NCBI RefSeq assembly: GCF_020184175.1
Contig: NC_065533.1
Location: forward strand, 58,504,351-58,568,350
DNA from: Aphis gossypii
Lineage: Eukaryota > Arthropoda > Insecta > Hemiptera > Aphididae
Direction of reading: 5' to 3'
DNA length: 64,000 bases
The notes under the pieces were generated by a model. That model saw only the letters and a list, made by a program, of their open reading frames with translations. It searched no databases and had not been told where the DNA came from. The position numbers were made by a program, and so were the translations under genes. This document shows, piece by piece, positions 8,631-19,769 of this stretch. Numbering within the stretch: position 1 is the stretch's first letter; every line of letters starts with the position of its first letter.

Positions 8631-11320
8631 TTCATATTAATATTGATATTAATATTGATATATTATCAAATAATATTGAAACTGTTGATTATTTGAATAT
8701 CTTATACAGCAATAATTTTTACTCTGCTTGTAATAATCCTACCAGAATCAGTAGTCATTCTAATACATGTATTGATCACTTATTTTTAAAAAATGTTAGT
8801 ATTAAAGAAGTATCATCTTATGTGTTACGTAGTAGCATTACTGACCATTTTAGTGTAATATTAAATATTAATATTGACGATTTAAATATTCAAAAAACTA
8901 TGGCTAGCAATAATTTAAATATTGAATTCAAAACAATTGATTTTAAACATCTGAATATGTTAATTAGAATTGAAGATTGGAATATCCTACTTGATGATAA
9001 AAGTGTTGATAATTCTATTGATATTTTTATTAATAAAATAATGATTTAATCCTAGCATCTACAAGTTTTTATAAACATACTAAAAGAAGTATAATAATAA
9101 AAAGTGCAAGTTAAAACCATGGATTTCTCTAGGTCTTATTACATCTATTAGAGTAAGAGAAAAAATGTATAATAAATTGAGGCGCCAACCTTTTAATACT
9201 CATTATAAAAAATGTTATATTATCTATAGAAATTTACTAAATAACTTAGTAAAAATTGCTAGAATGCAACTATAAAAAACACAAATAGAATTATCTGGCA
9301 ATAATATTAAAAAGTGTGGGATCTTATAAAAATAGCTTCTAATACTAAAGTTAATAAACAAATAATCATAAGAGAAATCAATCATGAATCAGGTAGGATT
9401 ATCAATAACTCAAAAGATATCGCTAATATTTTTAATTCATTTTTTGTTAATGTTGGAAGCAATATAGCTTCTAATATTAGAGAGGATGGTTTTATACACA
9501 AAACTTTTGAGGAACTTAATCATAACTGCCATATTGAAAAATCAATTTTTCTAAGCCCTATTGACCCTATGGAAATAAGTAGTATGATTATGAAATGTAA
9601 AGATTTTTCATCTTATTATGAAGGTTTGTTATCTAATACTATCTTGAAAAAAACATCAATTAATATATCCTTACCCTTATCTATTATCTTCAATAAATGC
9701 TTTTCAACAGGTGAATTTCCATCTAGCTTTAAAAAATCAATAGTTATTCCGCTTTATAAAACTGAAGATATAAGAAGTTGTAATAATTATAGACCAATCA
9801 CTCTTACTTGACTATCGCTAAGCTACTAGAAAAATGTATTAAAACCAGACTTGTTAACTTCCTAAATGAACATAAATTTTTTAATGATAATCAATTGGTT
9901 TCAGGAATAATCTATCTACTAATGATGCATTATATTGTGCTACTAAATTTATATATGACAATCTTGATTTAAAAAAGCATGTGTTGGTATATTTTTAGAC
10001 TTGAAAAAAGCATTTGATTCTGTTGATCATAATTTATTGTTAAAAAAACTCGAATACTGTGGTATAAGGGGAGTTCCATTAAAACTATTAGAATCATTTA
10101 TTAGTAATAGATACCAAAAGGTTAAAATTAATGATGTTTATAGTGATGACTTATTAGTTAATTATTCTGTACCTCAAGGAACTGTTCTTGGGCCACTACT
10201 TTTTATAATATACATTAATGGTCTGCTTAACCTAAATTTAGGAGGTAAGGTTTTGTGTTTTGCTGATGACACTGTTTTCCTTGTTAGTAACTCTTGTCTT
10301 AATAATTTAAAACATGAAGCCGATATTGGTATTAATTTAATTAAGAATTGGCTGGATAATAATTCATTACAACTTAATTTTACCAAATCCAACTTCATAC
10401 ATTTTAGAATAAGAAATAATAATATTAACTTAAACTTTGATAAATTAATTTTACACACTGTTTTTTGTAATAGAGAAGGAAATAATTGCGTCTGTCCTAT
10501 AATAAATAAAACATCCTCTGTAAAATATCTAGGTATACATTTTGATGAATTCTTAAAATGGAATGTTCATATAGATAATTTAATAAAGTCAGTTCGGAAA
10601 TTCTTTTATGTTTTTAAATGTTTGAAAAATATTCTAACTGTTAATGTTAAAACAATAGTTTATAAATCTCTAGTGCAATCAATAGTGTCTTATGGTATAG
10701 CATTTTGGGGAAATGCTTATCAAACTCATATTAATAAATTAAATACAACATTAAATTGTCTTGTAAAATATATCTTCAATAAGCCAAGACTCTTTCCAAC
10801 AACTTTATTATATAATGAATGTAAAATCTTAAATATAAAGTCTCTCCATATAATACATGTTTTTGCGGTTGTTTTTAAATATACTAACACAATTAATACT
10901 CCTACACATAATTATAATACACGATTTGTTAAAGATATTAATTTATCACTGCCTAAATTAAGAACTACTTTTTGTCAGTCTGGACCATATTTTGTGTTTA
11001 TTAATTTTTGTATTAAATATAATATTTACATTCATGAATTTAATAATTTTATACATTTAAAAAGAAAACTTATGTCTTTAGGATTAAATACCTTAGTTTA
11101 ATTTGAATTACTTACAGTTTATATTACTTTATTTTGAATAATTATATGTTTTGTTCCTGATATGTTTATTTATAATATTGTAATTACATGAACTCTCACC
11201 TCCTGCACAGCCTTTGGCTTAGGAGGTGATCTAACAAAAAATTTGTCTATTAGTAATTTAACTTGTATATATTGTTTGTTGGAGAATAAATATTATTATT
11301 ATTATTATTATTATTATTAC
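8631..11320 (+). mobile_element. Non-LTR retrotransposon (Jockey/CR1-like LINE), 5' truncated
   Basis: A 5'-truncated LINE ending in an ATT microsatellite tail (about 11291-11320). It contains the end of an apurinic-type endonuclease, a reverse transcriptase and a 3' UTR with an imperfect palindrome (CACCTCCTGC and GGCTTAGGAGGTG, about 11200-11230). The 5' junction is an ATTAATATTGAT-rich stretch next to the polymerase B gene. A related 3' end, including a similar palindrome and repeat tail, lies inverted at 42601-44170. Clade assignment is tentative. Confidence 0.85.
8640..11101 (+). pseudogene. LINE ORF2: endonuclease C-terminus and reverse transcriptase
   Basis: Pieces in order: the endonuclease end (8640-9046) with NPTRIS, CIDHLF and ITDHFSV; a linker with KPWISLGL (about 9110); the start of the reverse transcriptase (9314-9811) ending in NNYRPITLT; a frameshifted stretch at 9811-10001; then an open frame of 366 codons (10001-11101) with KAFDSVDH, SVPQGTVLGPLLF and the catalytic CFADDT. 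The thumb/C-terminal region includes KYLGIHFDE and SYGIAFWG. At least four frame breaks make it inactive. The endonuclease N-terminus is absent. Confidence 0.88.
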
Positions 11321-11329
11321 TTTATGAAC

Positions 11330-13160
11330 TTGATTTAAAATTGAGTCCCACATAACTAAAAGATAAACAAATTCTACATTAATCAAACCAAGTAAGCTCT
11401 GAGCACCTGAGACTCCATCTCCAAATTCTGAGTTTTCAGATATGTGTTGCAATGCTTGAATCACTTGTTTTAACTGAGTGAGTAATGAATGTACAGCATT
11501 ATACTTCGACTACCAACGAGTATCACTATGCGATTTCAATGTACATTTTAAAAAACGAGATACAATAATCCAACGAGCAGTTGAACTAGAAAAAAAATTA
11601 AATATATTTTGTACTGTTCCGAAAAAAGTTACCATTATGACTGAAACTCGAGCTGCATGAGTTCCAACCAAATTTAGACTATGGGCTGTACAGGGACAAA
11701 ACTTTGCATCTTTATTTATTTCCTGTAATCGAGCTTGGACACCTTTAATTTTTCCAGCCATGTTAGCACCATTGTCATAACTTTGACCATGTTTAAATTC
11801 TAAACCATCTTCTGAAAGTTTTTTAAAATTTCTTCGGCTAACCCTTGGCCAGTTTTTTTAGTAGTACTTATAAAATCGATAAAACTTTCTTCGATTGTAT
11901 ACTTATCATTTGATTCAACAACATAACGAACAATTTGACAAATTTGTTCATTATGTGAAATATCAGGCGTTGAATCAAAAATAATAGAATAATATTTAGT
12001 TTTTTTGATATTAGAAATTATTTTTCTCTGACAGAATTACCAAGTAAGCAAATGAACTCATTTTGAATTTTATTAGATAAATAAGTAGTTCTTCGATTAG
12101 AATTTGATAAATGTTGAGCAATAATAGGATTGTAATTACTAATTAGTTCAACCAAGTTTAAAAAATTCCACAATTAGACTTGTTAATATCATTACTAGAA
12201 CCTTTAAGAGCCAAATTATTAACACAACAAAAACGAACACAATCAAGAATAATTTTTAAAATTTGCTTCCACCTTTCTTTTTCATTTAAAATTTTTGTTT
12301 GTAATTCTTTATCGATTGTTTTCCCCTCTCTTAAACGTTTTTCAAAACTTTTCCATGAGAATACATTAGATTTATGTTCAAATGTGTTTTCATGGTCAAG
12401 AATTTTCGGACTAAGTTTTCTCCAATCACTAAATCCTTTTTTGGGGTCTGTAATAAATGCCTTACTCATCTTTTGTGAAGGAAATAGCATACTTACATGG
12501 GAAACAATATATGCATTTTGTAACATCACTATACATTAGCCAATTTCGTTCAATTTTATCTCCATTTGGGAGTGTTTTAAAAAACCAATCTGCTGAAAAT
12601 GTTCTTTGCTCAAAGTTCTCTGAATAGGAAAAATCTGAATTTTTACCATGATCTGGTCCGTGTTCTATTAGTAGTGTTCTAATTTTATCAGTAATGTAAG
12701 GCCAAGAAGATGGATCATTGAAATGAAATTGTTTTTGCACAATATTTTTCAAATTATTGTCAATGTTTACTAAGTCATTCCATTCAAGAATATTTAATTG
12801 TGGTTGATCACTGAATAATGCTATTTTAGTTATATCCGAAGAAGAGGAAGCTAATGCATTTATAAAATCCGAATCATCATCTTGATTTGTTGATATTTGC
12901 TTAGACAAATCATTTTCTAAATTAATGGGAATGTCTATATGATCTTCAGGGTCTAGAGAATTAATAGCTGATAAATCAGTGCATAATTCCGTTTTACTAG
13001 TACACGGTGAAGTTATAGAGCTTGAAATAATTGAACAATTATTATCTCTTACATGTTTTGCCAAAAATAATTTCATTTGCTTAGACAATTCAACATTATC
13101 CTCAATTTTTCGTTTTTTAATTTTTCTGTTCATAGCTCCAGACTTTTTTAAGGGGCCCAT
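11330..13160 (-). pseudogene. hAT transposase, ZMYM1/TTF-DUF4371 type, C-terminus missing
   Basis: The start is at 13160 (MGPLKKSGAM, basic). The N-terminal piece (to 12462) is acidic and Ser-rich, then has a TTF-type zinc finger: DPSSWP, FSADWFFKTL and CIYCFPCKY. The next piece (12529-12158) continues with the ERWKQIL and NNLALKGSSN motifs of DUF4371. The RNase H-like core follows in broken frames, with YSIIFDSTPDISH-like sequence (about 11985), FKHGQSYDNGANMAGK (about 11770) and CTAHSLNLV (about 11675). The gene stops abruptly at the LINE tail, before the hAT dimerisation domain. Several stops and frameshifts confirm it is dead. Confidence 0.8.
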
Positions 13161-13170
13161 TTTAATCTAA

Positions 13171-14432
13171 ATTAAAGATATTGTTTATTTTTTTTATATA
13201 TATATAAAATATTATTTATGTAAACGTATTGAATTTTAATCTATTATTAAACATGTATTTCTAATTTTTTATGATAGGTACATTTATTTAATAAGATTAA
13301 GTAGATTTATATTATCTCTCTCGATACGACTAGTTATTAGTGTCTTTGCAATATTTGCATACACATTCTACCTATATATTAATTTAAAAATTGTCCTAAT
13401 AATTAAAGCTTGAAATTAATTGGACTATTATGATGTAACTATCTACGACTATCTTTTAACTAAATAAAATATTAATAGATTATAGATTAACCAAAATACG
13501 ACGTACACGATCTATGTAATATTTTTATTCTTTTTTCTTATTTATTCATTCTAATTATTTTACCTATGTATTCGCTATTAATAAGATATTTTTAATTGCT
13601 ACCGGTTTAGTATGCCGCCTAATAATTGCCAACATATTTTAGAAAAAGTATGGTAAAGTAGGTAAACATTGACTGTTAATATTTATTTTTTGTTTTAACT
13701 ACTCTATATAATAAATCATCTAGGTATTTTATTATCAATGGTTATATATTTTGTATTTTTAAATTAATATAAGAATAATATATTAGAATAATTATAATTT
13801 AAGGAGGTACTTAAGGTTAGTAATATAATATTCAAAAGTCAAAATGTATAAGTTGAATTAAAAATATTTATATATATCTATTGAAAAGTACCTATCATAC
13901 TAAATCGGTATAATTTATTTACAAATACTATTTGTTCGATTGCATAAAAAACAATTTACCTATAAATAAATGCTAATAAAAAAATTAAGTACATCTGCAA
14001 TCCGCAATCAGTGGTGTGAACACTACCATGGATGGCTTCAAAATAAAATCGTATAAGACATTAGACAAGTGTACAACTCGTTCCAGTCGACATTTATTAT
14101 TAAATTAATCATATAAAATAACAAAAATAATGTAGTATAATATGTATTATAGTATATTATTGTTATCGATGATCAACAACGTCGTTATTTCGGGAAAAAA
14201 TAAAAACCAATTATATCCACTATCCATACATGAATAGTTATTTTTACATGATCGCCTACAATAAATTTCAAAATGTTATCTCATCGATCATCGGCAGTCA
14301 AAATAATGAATCATAAAAATACAAAGTGAACACTACATTTGTCAACATCGGCGATCAGGGCGATATTATTGTATTGAAACCATAAAAAAATATAAATTAA
14401 TATAGTTAATTTTCGTTTTTCAGTAATACTAC
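13171..14432. other. AT-rich stretch without genes
   Basis: Upstream leader of hAT element 1 or old flank. I see no open frame with recognisable residues. There is a short palindrome-rich area near 14150-14400, but nothing I can assign. Confidence 0.5.
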
Positions 14433-14837
14433 TGTAACGTGGTCGGGGAAGGACCAGTTAAATATAAGATATCTAGGGAGAGTCGTAGGACCCTATAGAT
14501 ATAATTACCGTAGCCTGGGGTAGATATCGGAATCTTAAAAGTAATGTAAATAAATGAGGATTCAGCTTCAGTTATTATTAATATTTATTATATATTAAAG
14601 ACTTATAAATAATGTTACTCACAGTAATTATCTTCTATACTAAAAATGACTTTTACGTGGTCGAACGGAGTCCTGAACTACTTAATGTCTAGAAGGACTG
14701 GCTACGTATACATTCATTATCTTGGCCATAGGCCTTACAATTATATATATGTATGTGTGTATGTGTATTGGTCAGCAGTAACGTTCATATATTATATATA
14801 AGTGTCATGTAACATACTTATATTTATAATTGTTACA
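14433..14837. mobile_element. Solo LTR 1 (405 bp, Gypsy-like)
   Basis: The block starts TGTAAC and ends GTTACA, and is flanked by CTAC on both sides (14429-14432 and 14838-14841). That fits an LTR with a 4-bp target duplication, as Gypsy elements make. It contains AATAAA near 14549. No internal retroviral genes adjoin it, so it is a solo LTR left by recombination. Confidence 0.65.
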
Positions 14838-14841
14838 CTAC

Positions 14842-16144
14842 TTAGATTATAAAAAGCTTTTAGCGCCCTGATGGTCATGGTGCCCGGTGCAAAGACACCT
14901 CTCGCACCCCCCTAGACACGGCACTGTAAACAATCTAAATTTAAATATATATAATAATAGTAAGATTTCCCGCCAAATTATAAATGATACGGGCGTACCG
15001 GCTCACCGTAAGCCACGTACCGACATCAAATCCCGATACGAATAGATATACGAATACGTATCACAGGTGTAACTTTTTAACGTATCGTAAACTTCTTGAA
15101 CACTCAAGTCCGTTCCCGGAACGTATCAGAACGTATCGATACGTATTATTTTCTTCCTTGAAAATCTTGATTGTTTGTTAGAGTTCTACGTCTGTTTCAC
15201 GGACGTTGAACAGTGTGTTCATTGTGTAATTACTAATTATTGTGGTTAATAAACCGACAGTTCATATTTGGTGTATGGAATCCGTTCAATTACGGTTTAA
15301 AAAAGCTTTACTTGCACAGTGCCACAGTCATACCCATTACCCATGCATCGTTATCAAAATATATGTGATAGTGACCACATGGTTTTTCACGCTAAGAGTG
15401 TAACGCTTTTTACTTTGATTTATATAAGTATATACAACTGGCAAGGATTTATAAGTTATATTACTGCTGTACACAGATGACAGAATGACAGATATAGTCA
15501 ACAATCGTGCTGCCCGTGCTGACGTGCTGTAATTTTGAATTTATACAGTACTGAAGTTAATTTTTTTTATTCAATTGTGAAATGTGAATACTTAGGTACT
15601 TATGTGTTATTACCTACTAGTTATTCTTCAGAGTTCAGACTTCAATCGTCATTTACATGTAAGTACCGACCGCTATTATATATACCTATCCGTTTTCGTT
15701 TTAAGTAACAAGTTAAAGTATTATATTTTTGTAAACAACATTCAACTAAATCTGTATGGCATCGTTTTAGTTGAAGCAATTACTATTTACTATTATTTAA
15801 TATTATGTAATGTAGTAATGATGGAAATTGACAATATTAATAAAGGGTAGCTACTATAATGAAGCTATATATGCCATATGGTCAGATAATGATACCTAAT
15901 ATTTTATTAATTGACCTAGCATAAGAGATATCTTATATAAGTATGCAGTATGCACTTTATGTAAAACAATATACTATATCATATTACAATCATTGGTTAT
16001 AAATACTATTTTTAACCAATGCTACTACTATACAATGTATAATATTACATAATAGGTAGGTATTATCTATAATTTATTATAAATTATTATGTAATATAGG
16101 TAATTACATTAAAATCTTTTCAGTATCTCACAATAATGGTAGGT
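14842..16144. other. Element terminus and non-coding flank with CGTATCG motifs
   Basis: 14864-14926 is the presumed hAT terminus. From 14980 to 15150 there is a patch with repeated CGTATCG or CGATACG words, including ACGTATCGATACGTATTAT. The rest, up to the MULE insertion site at 16145, is AT-rich without a convincing gene. Short open frames at 14984-15181 and 15602-15850 show no protein-like pattern. Confidence 0.5.
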
Positions 16145-16153
16145 AGTTGAAAT
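16145..16153. repeat. MULE target site duplication, left copy
   Basis: AGTTGAAAT directly precedes the left MULE terminus. The identical nine bases follow the right terminus at 29578-29586. Nine bases is the usual MULE duplication length. Confidence 0.9.
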
Positions 16154-16558
16154 GAATCCCGGAAAAAAAGTACACGGAAAAAAAGTCCGATTTAATTTTT
16201 TTCGGAAAAATTCCGACAAGAAAATTATTGTAAGGAAAAAAAGTCCGGTTTGATTTAATTAATTCAAAATTAATAATATATATGATTGGTATGATCTAAT
16301 ATAATTTAAAACTATAAAGAATTAAAATTTCACGTCGTTATACAATCTACAGAAATATCAGGTATTAAGGTTAAATAGATAGAAAAAATATACTAGAATA
16401 TATGATAGAATCGTGTACATAAAGGCAATACAGATAGCACAATTAATCTGTATTATAAGATAAAATATGAAATAGGTACCCAACGTATACAATATTGATG
16501 TTACGATAACGCATAAGAAATCCAGTCGTTGTCCACTCTCGTAGTTATTCACATCGAA

Positions 16559-18054
16559 ATGGAAGAAATAGTTATTTTGAAATCGGGTAAAAAAATTATT
16601 TGTAATGGTTTTGCTTACACAGTTAATCATAATCTGTCAACAAGCATCCGCTGGAAATGCTCTCAGAGATTATCTAAAAAGTGTCCGGGTATTTAAATCA
16701 TTTCAAAACGTAAATTACAATAAATAAATAATAATAAATTAAAAATAATTATAAAAAAAAAAAATTATTGTAGGTATCACTAACCCTCGGTTAAACAAGG
16801 ATCATTCACATGCTGGTGATCATAATTTAGCGACAGTTGTGAAAGCTAAAGAAGACATGAATAATCGAATGAAAATAACAACAAATAAACCATGCCAAGT
16901 ATTTTCAGCTGTAGTAAGTGAACTTCCTCAAAATTGTTTAAAATCATTTAGTTCTGAAGAAAGTATTAAACGTACATTTAGAAACCGAGGTATTCCACCG
17001 AAACCCAATTCTTTGGCTGAACTAACAATTAAAGATGAATGGGCATTTTACAAAAACGAACGGTTTTTGCTATATGATAACAAATTAAATTTCGATGACA
17101 GGATAATTATTTTTGCACTTGACGAAGAATTAAAATATTTAACTGAAGCACATACTTGATATTGTGATGGTAATTTTTCGTTAAGTCCAGAATACTTCCT
17201 GCAGTTATATGTTTTTCGAGTGAACTAATATGATGTTTTTGTAACTGTAGTTTACTGTTTTCTTCAAAAAAAAAATTATAGTACTTACAAAGTAGTTTTT
17301 AGCGTAATTCTAAAAGAATGTGACAATCGACAATTTTACCCGGATCCACAAATTATAAATTTAGGTTTTGAACAAGCTACTATAAATGCCGCCCAGTGTG
17401 TTCTCGGCGAGCACGTCCGTATACAAGGTTGTTTTTATCACTTGTCTCAAAATACGTATAGCAAGATACAAGAAGTAGGATTAAAACGGAAACGGAAAAC
17501 GAAATATAAAACGGATGATACAATAATTCATTTTTTTGGCTATGTTAGACGGGTTAGCATTTTTGCCAATGAATAAAGTTTACGACGGAATGTAATATTT
17601 AAAGACGGTTTGTACAGAAGAAGCTACAGAGGTTCTTGATTATTTCGATTCCACATATGTCAATGGTACATATAGAAAGTCAGGAAAAGGTATGGTTTTA
17701 AAATTAAAAAAAAAATAAACCGTTATTTCCACCAGAAATATGGAACGTTCACGAGGCTACGATAAACAGTCAACATCATACAAACAATATTTGCGAGAGT
17801 TGGAACAACCGTTTTACGCATCTTGTCGGACACGCGCACCCAACCGTCTGGAAGTTAATTTCTAAAATGCGAGAAGAGTTAGGAGTAGATAGAGCTAAAA
17901 TAGCGTTACAAGAATTAGGTGAAGGGATTCCAACACCAAAAAAACGTACGGTGAACGTTTAAAAAACTTATGTTCTAGAGTGGCCATTGACGAAATATCG
18001 GTGGAAGAATTTTTAATTAATATTGGCCATTGCATTCGAAAACGAAATAAATAT
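16559..18054 (+). pseudogene. MULE transposase with N-terminal FLYWCH zinc finger
   Basis: Exon 1 (16559-16688) encodes a FLYWCH finger: CNGFAYTVNH, IRWKCSQRLSKKCPG, with the partner HSHAGDH in exon 2. The intron is 16689-16773 (GT-AG). Exon 2 is open to 17159, ending in a TGA where the family has Trp, just before YCDGNF, which carries the first catalytic Asp. Later segments are read through frameshifts: FVTVVYCF, INLGFEQATINA (the second catalytic Asp of DFE appears as Gly), and CFYHLSQNTYSKIQ. The C-terminal NSQHHTNNICESWNNRF and VGHAHPTVWKLI follow. The nonsense codon, indels and missing Asp make it inactive. Confidence 0.88.
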
Positions 18055-18075
18055 TAGTTTTAAATTATATAATTA

Positions 18076-18192
18076 CTAGCTGACCCGACACGGCGTTGTA
18101 CGTGTGTTACTTTCTTTTTTTGCATTTTCGTATGCCGTGTGTTAATTTTTAATTTAATCTTATTGATAGTGCTAATATTACGTCGAATTCAC
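18076..18192 (-). repeat. Helitron 1 3' terminus with hairpin
   Basis: These 117 bases match 19770-19886 (the 3' end of Helitron 2) with only two differences, which fall in the hairpin arm (TA here, CC there). The arm mismatch weakens this copy's hairpin. A TG microsatellite follows (about 18205-18235). Confidence 0.85.
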
Positions 18193-18346
18193 AATTTAAT
18201 TGTTTGTGTGTGTGTGTGTATGTGTGTGTATGTGTTAATTGTTATAGCACTATTAGATTCAAATAAAAACAATTTAATAACTTTATTAATTATTTAGTTT
18301 ATTTTATTTATAGGATTTGAATATTGTTATTATTTTTTTATTATTA

Positions 18347-19383
18347 TTATAGCACCTCCTTATAAGCTACATTGGTTGTTTTTCTGTTTGGGGCAAGAAT
18401 GACTAAGCTTGTAGGGGAACTAACTCTGGAGCATGCCACATAAAATTGCCCATCTGTAAAGCAATCATCACTCAAGTCAATCCCTGCTATTTTCAACGAC
18501 TGCCCTTGCGACTTATTTATAGTCATTGCAAAAGATACCTTGATAGGAAACTGCAGTCTTTTAAATTCGAATGGATAGTTTGATGATAAAAGTGGTATAC
18601 GTGGTATAAACGTTGATTCTCCTTGAGCACAACCTGTAATTATTGTTGCCTCAATTACATTGTTTTGGAGTGCTTTCACGCACAGTCGAGTACCATTGCA
18701 GAGTTTGGGTGGGTGGAGATTTCGCAACAGCATAATTGGAGCTCTTACTTTAAGGACTAACTCATGTGCTGGAAAGCCAGGGGGATTAAGTGCGTTGAGG
18801 AACTCCACAGGATAGTGAACTGCGTCATCTGTCTTCAGTACCATGTCTATAGACTTATACTCCATTTCTGTTCCCTCTAATGATTTAAGAATAATTTCAT
18901 TAATCACAGCTGCCCTGTCATTTTTAGGGGTCAAAATAGCGCGCTCACATAACCAATCCATCGATTTGTTTTTTATATCGGCAATATCAGGATAAATTTG
19001 AACTATAAGTTCTTGTAGTGTTGTCACTACTAAACCTAAATCCTTAGTGATAACCAACTTCCCATCTAATTCGGGAAAATCTCCATTTCCTATTTTGAGT
19101 AGAAGTTCAGAGAATTTTCCAGCTGTGACATCACCTCCCAGGTGGACCCTCATATTCTTTTTGAGGGAAAGTTGTTCTATTAACGGCCATAAATAAGAAG
19201 CTTTTATGCAAGCCTTAACTTCATCTGCTCGACTTCCTCTTGGTATAACTGGTAGAGTTTGCCTAAAGTCTCCAGCTAAAAGAACAGTTGCTCCTCCCAT
19301 CACTTCATTTTTATTTCTTATATCTTTAAGAGATCTATCAAGTGCCTCAAAACATCTTTTATGCGCCATAGTGCTTTCATCCC
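18347..19383 (-). pseudogene. Helitron 1 PIF1-type helicase, C-terminal part
   Basis: Rolling-circle helicase domain downstream of the insertion point. The frame is open from the Polinton junction to the stop at 18347. Motifs are GGATVLLAGDFRQTLPVIPR (PIF1 motif with the GDFRQ signature), LSLKKNMR, VMLRN-like PIMLLRNL, LCNGTRLCV, AMTINKSQGQSL (helicase motif V) and FYVACSRV (motif VI). The first codons (AHKRCFEALDRSLKDIR) continue directly from the FIVWDE end of the upstream piece at 25041, so the gene was intact at this point before the Polinton arrived. Confidence 0.9.
19378..19383. repeat. Polinton 2 target site duplication, left copy
   Basis: CATCCC lies immediately left of the terminus AGTAGTATAC and is repeated immediately right of the other end (25035-25040). 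Six bases is the Polinton standard. The word lies inside the helicase codons, so the insertion point is exact. Confidence 0.92.
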
Positions 19384-19769
19384 AGTAGTATACATTTGTA
19401 TGTTCTGCGCACTTTTGACTGCGGAGATTGCAAATTTTTAAGGGGGATTTTTCCCCTCAAACTTTTTTTGTCTCCGCTCTACCAGACTGCGGTGATTTTA
19501 AAATTTTCAGGTGGATTTTCCCCCTCAAACTTTTTTTTCTCCGCTGTACCAGTAAAAAAAACACTGATTTTCAAAAACCATAATGTATGTTCTGCTCACT
19601 TTTGACTGCGGAGATTTTTAAAATTTAAGGTATAGTTTCCGCCTTTAACCAATTATTTTTTCCCCTGTTACACATAAAGTTTAAACAGTTTATACACACT
19701 TCAACACTATTTATTTCCCTTGTAAGTTAAAAATTCAGGTTATACTGTAATTTCATTTTTTTTAATAAA
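19384..19769. repeat. Polinton 2 left terminal repeat
   Basis: Inverted match of the right end. It contains repeated modules bounded by CTGCGGAGATT or CTGCGGTGATT and TCTCCGCT. The inner part is shorter and more diverged than at the right end, and it stops at the Helitron 2 terminus. Confidence 0.85.

Larger units (their letters stand above)
11321..14926 (-). mobile_element. hAT element 1 (ZMYM1-like), 3' half missing
   Basis: The transposase gene runs on the minus strand from 13160 and is cut at the LINE tail. On the upstream side, 14912-14926 read on the minus strand is CAGTGCCGTGTCTAG, which looks like a hAT terminal repeat with a GC-rich subterminal region. The element would therefore run from 14926 down to the break at 11321. 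A solo LTR sits in the leader. Linking that terminus to this gene is inference. Confidence 0.55.

Noticed and set aside
12180..12539. 119-codon plus-strand frame
   Set aside because: Antisense shadow of the hAT 1 transposase.
14984..15181. 65-codon frame near the CGTATCG cluster
   Set aside because: No homology pattern; the residues follow the repeated nucleotide motif.
16358..16630. 90-codon minus-strand frame with hydrophobic residues
   Set aside because: It is antisense to the MULE FLYWCH exon and leader; the plus strand gives a clear zinc finger and splice sites.
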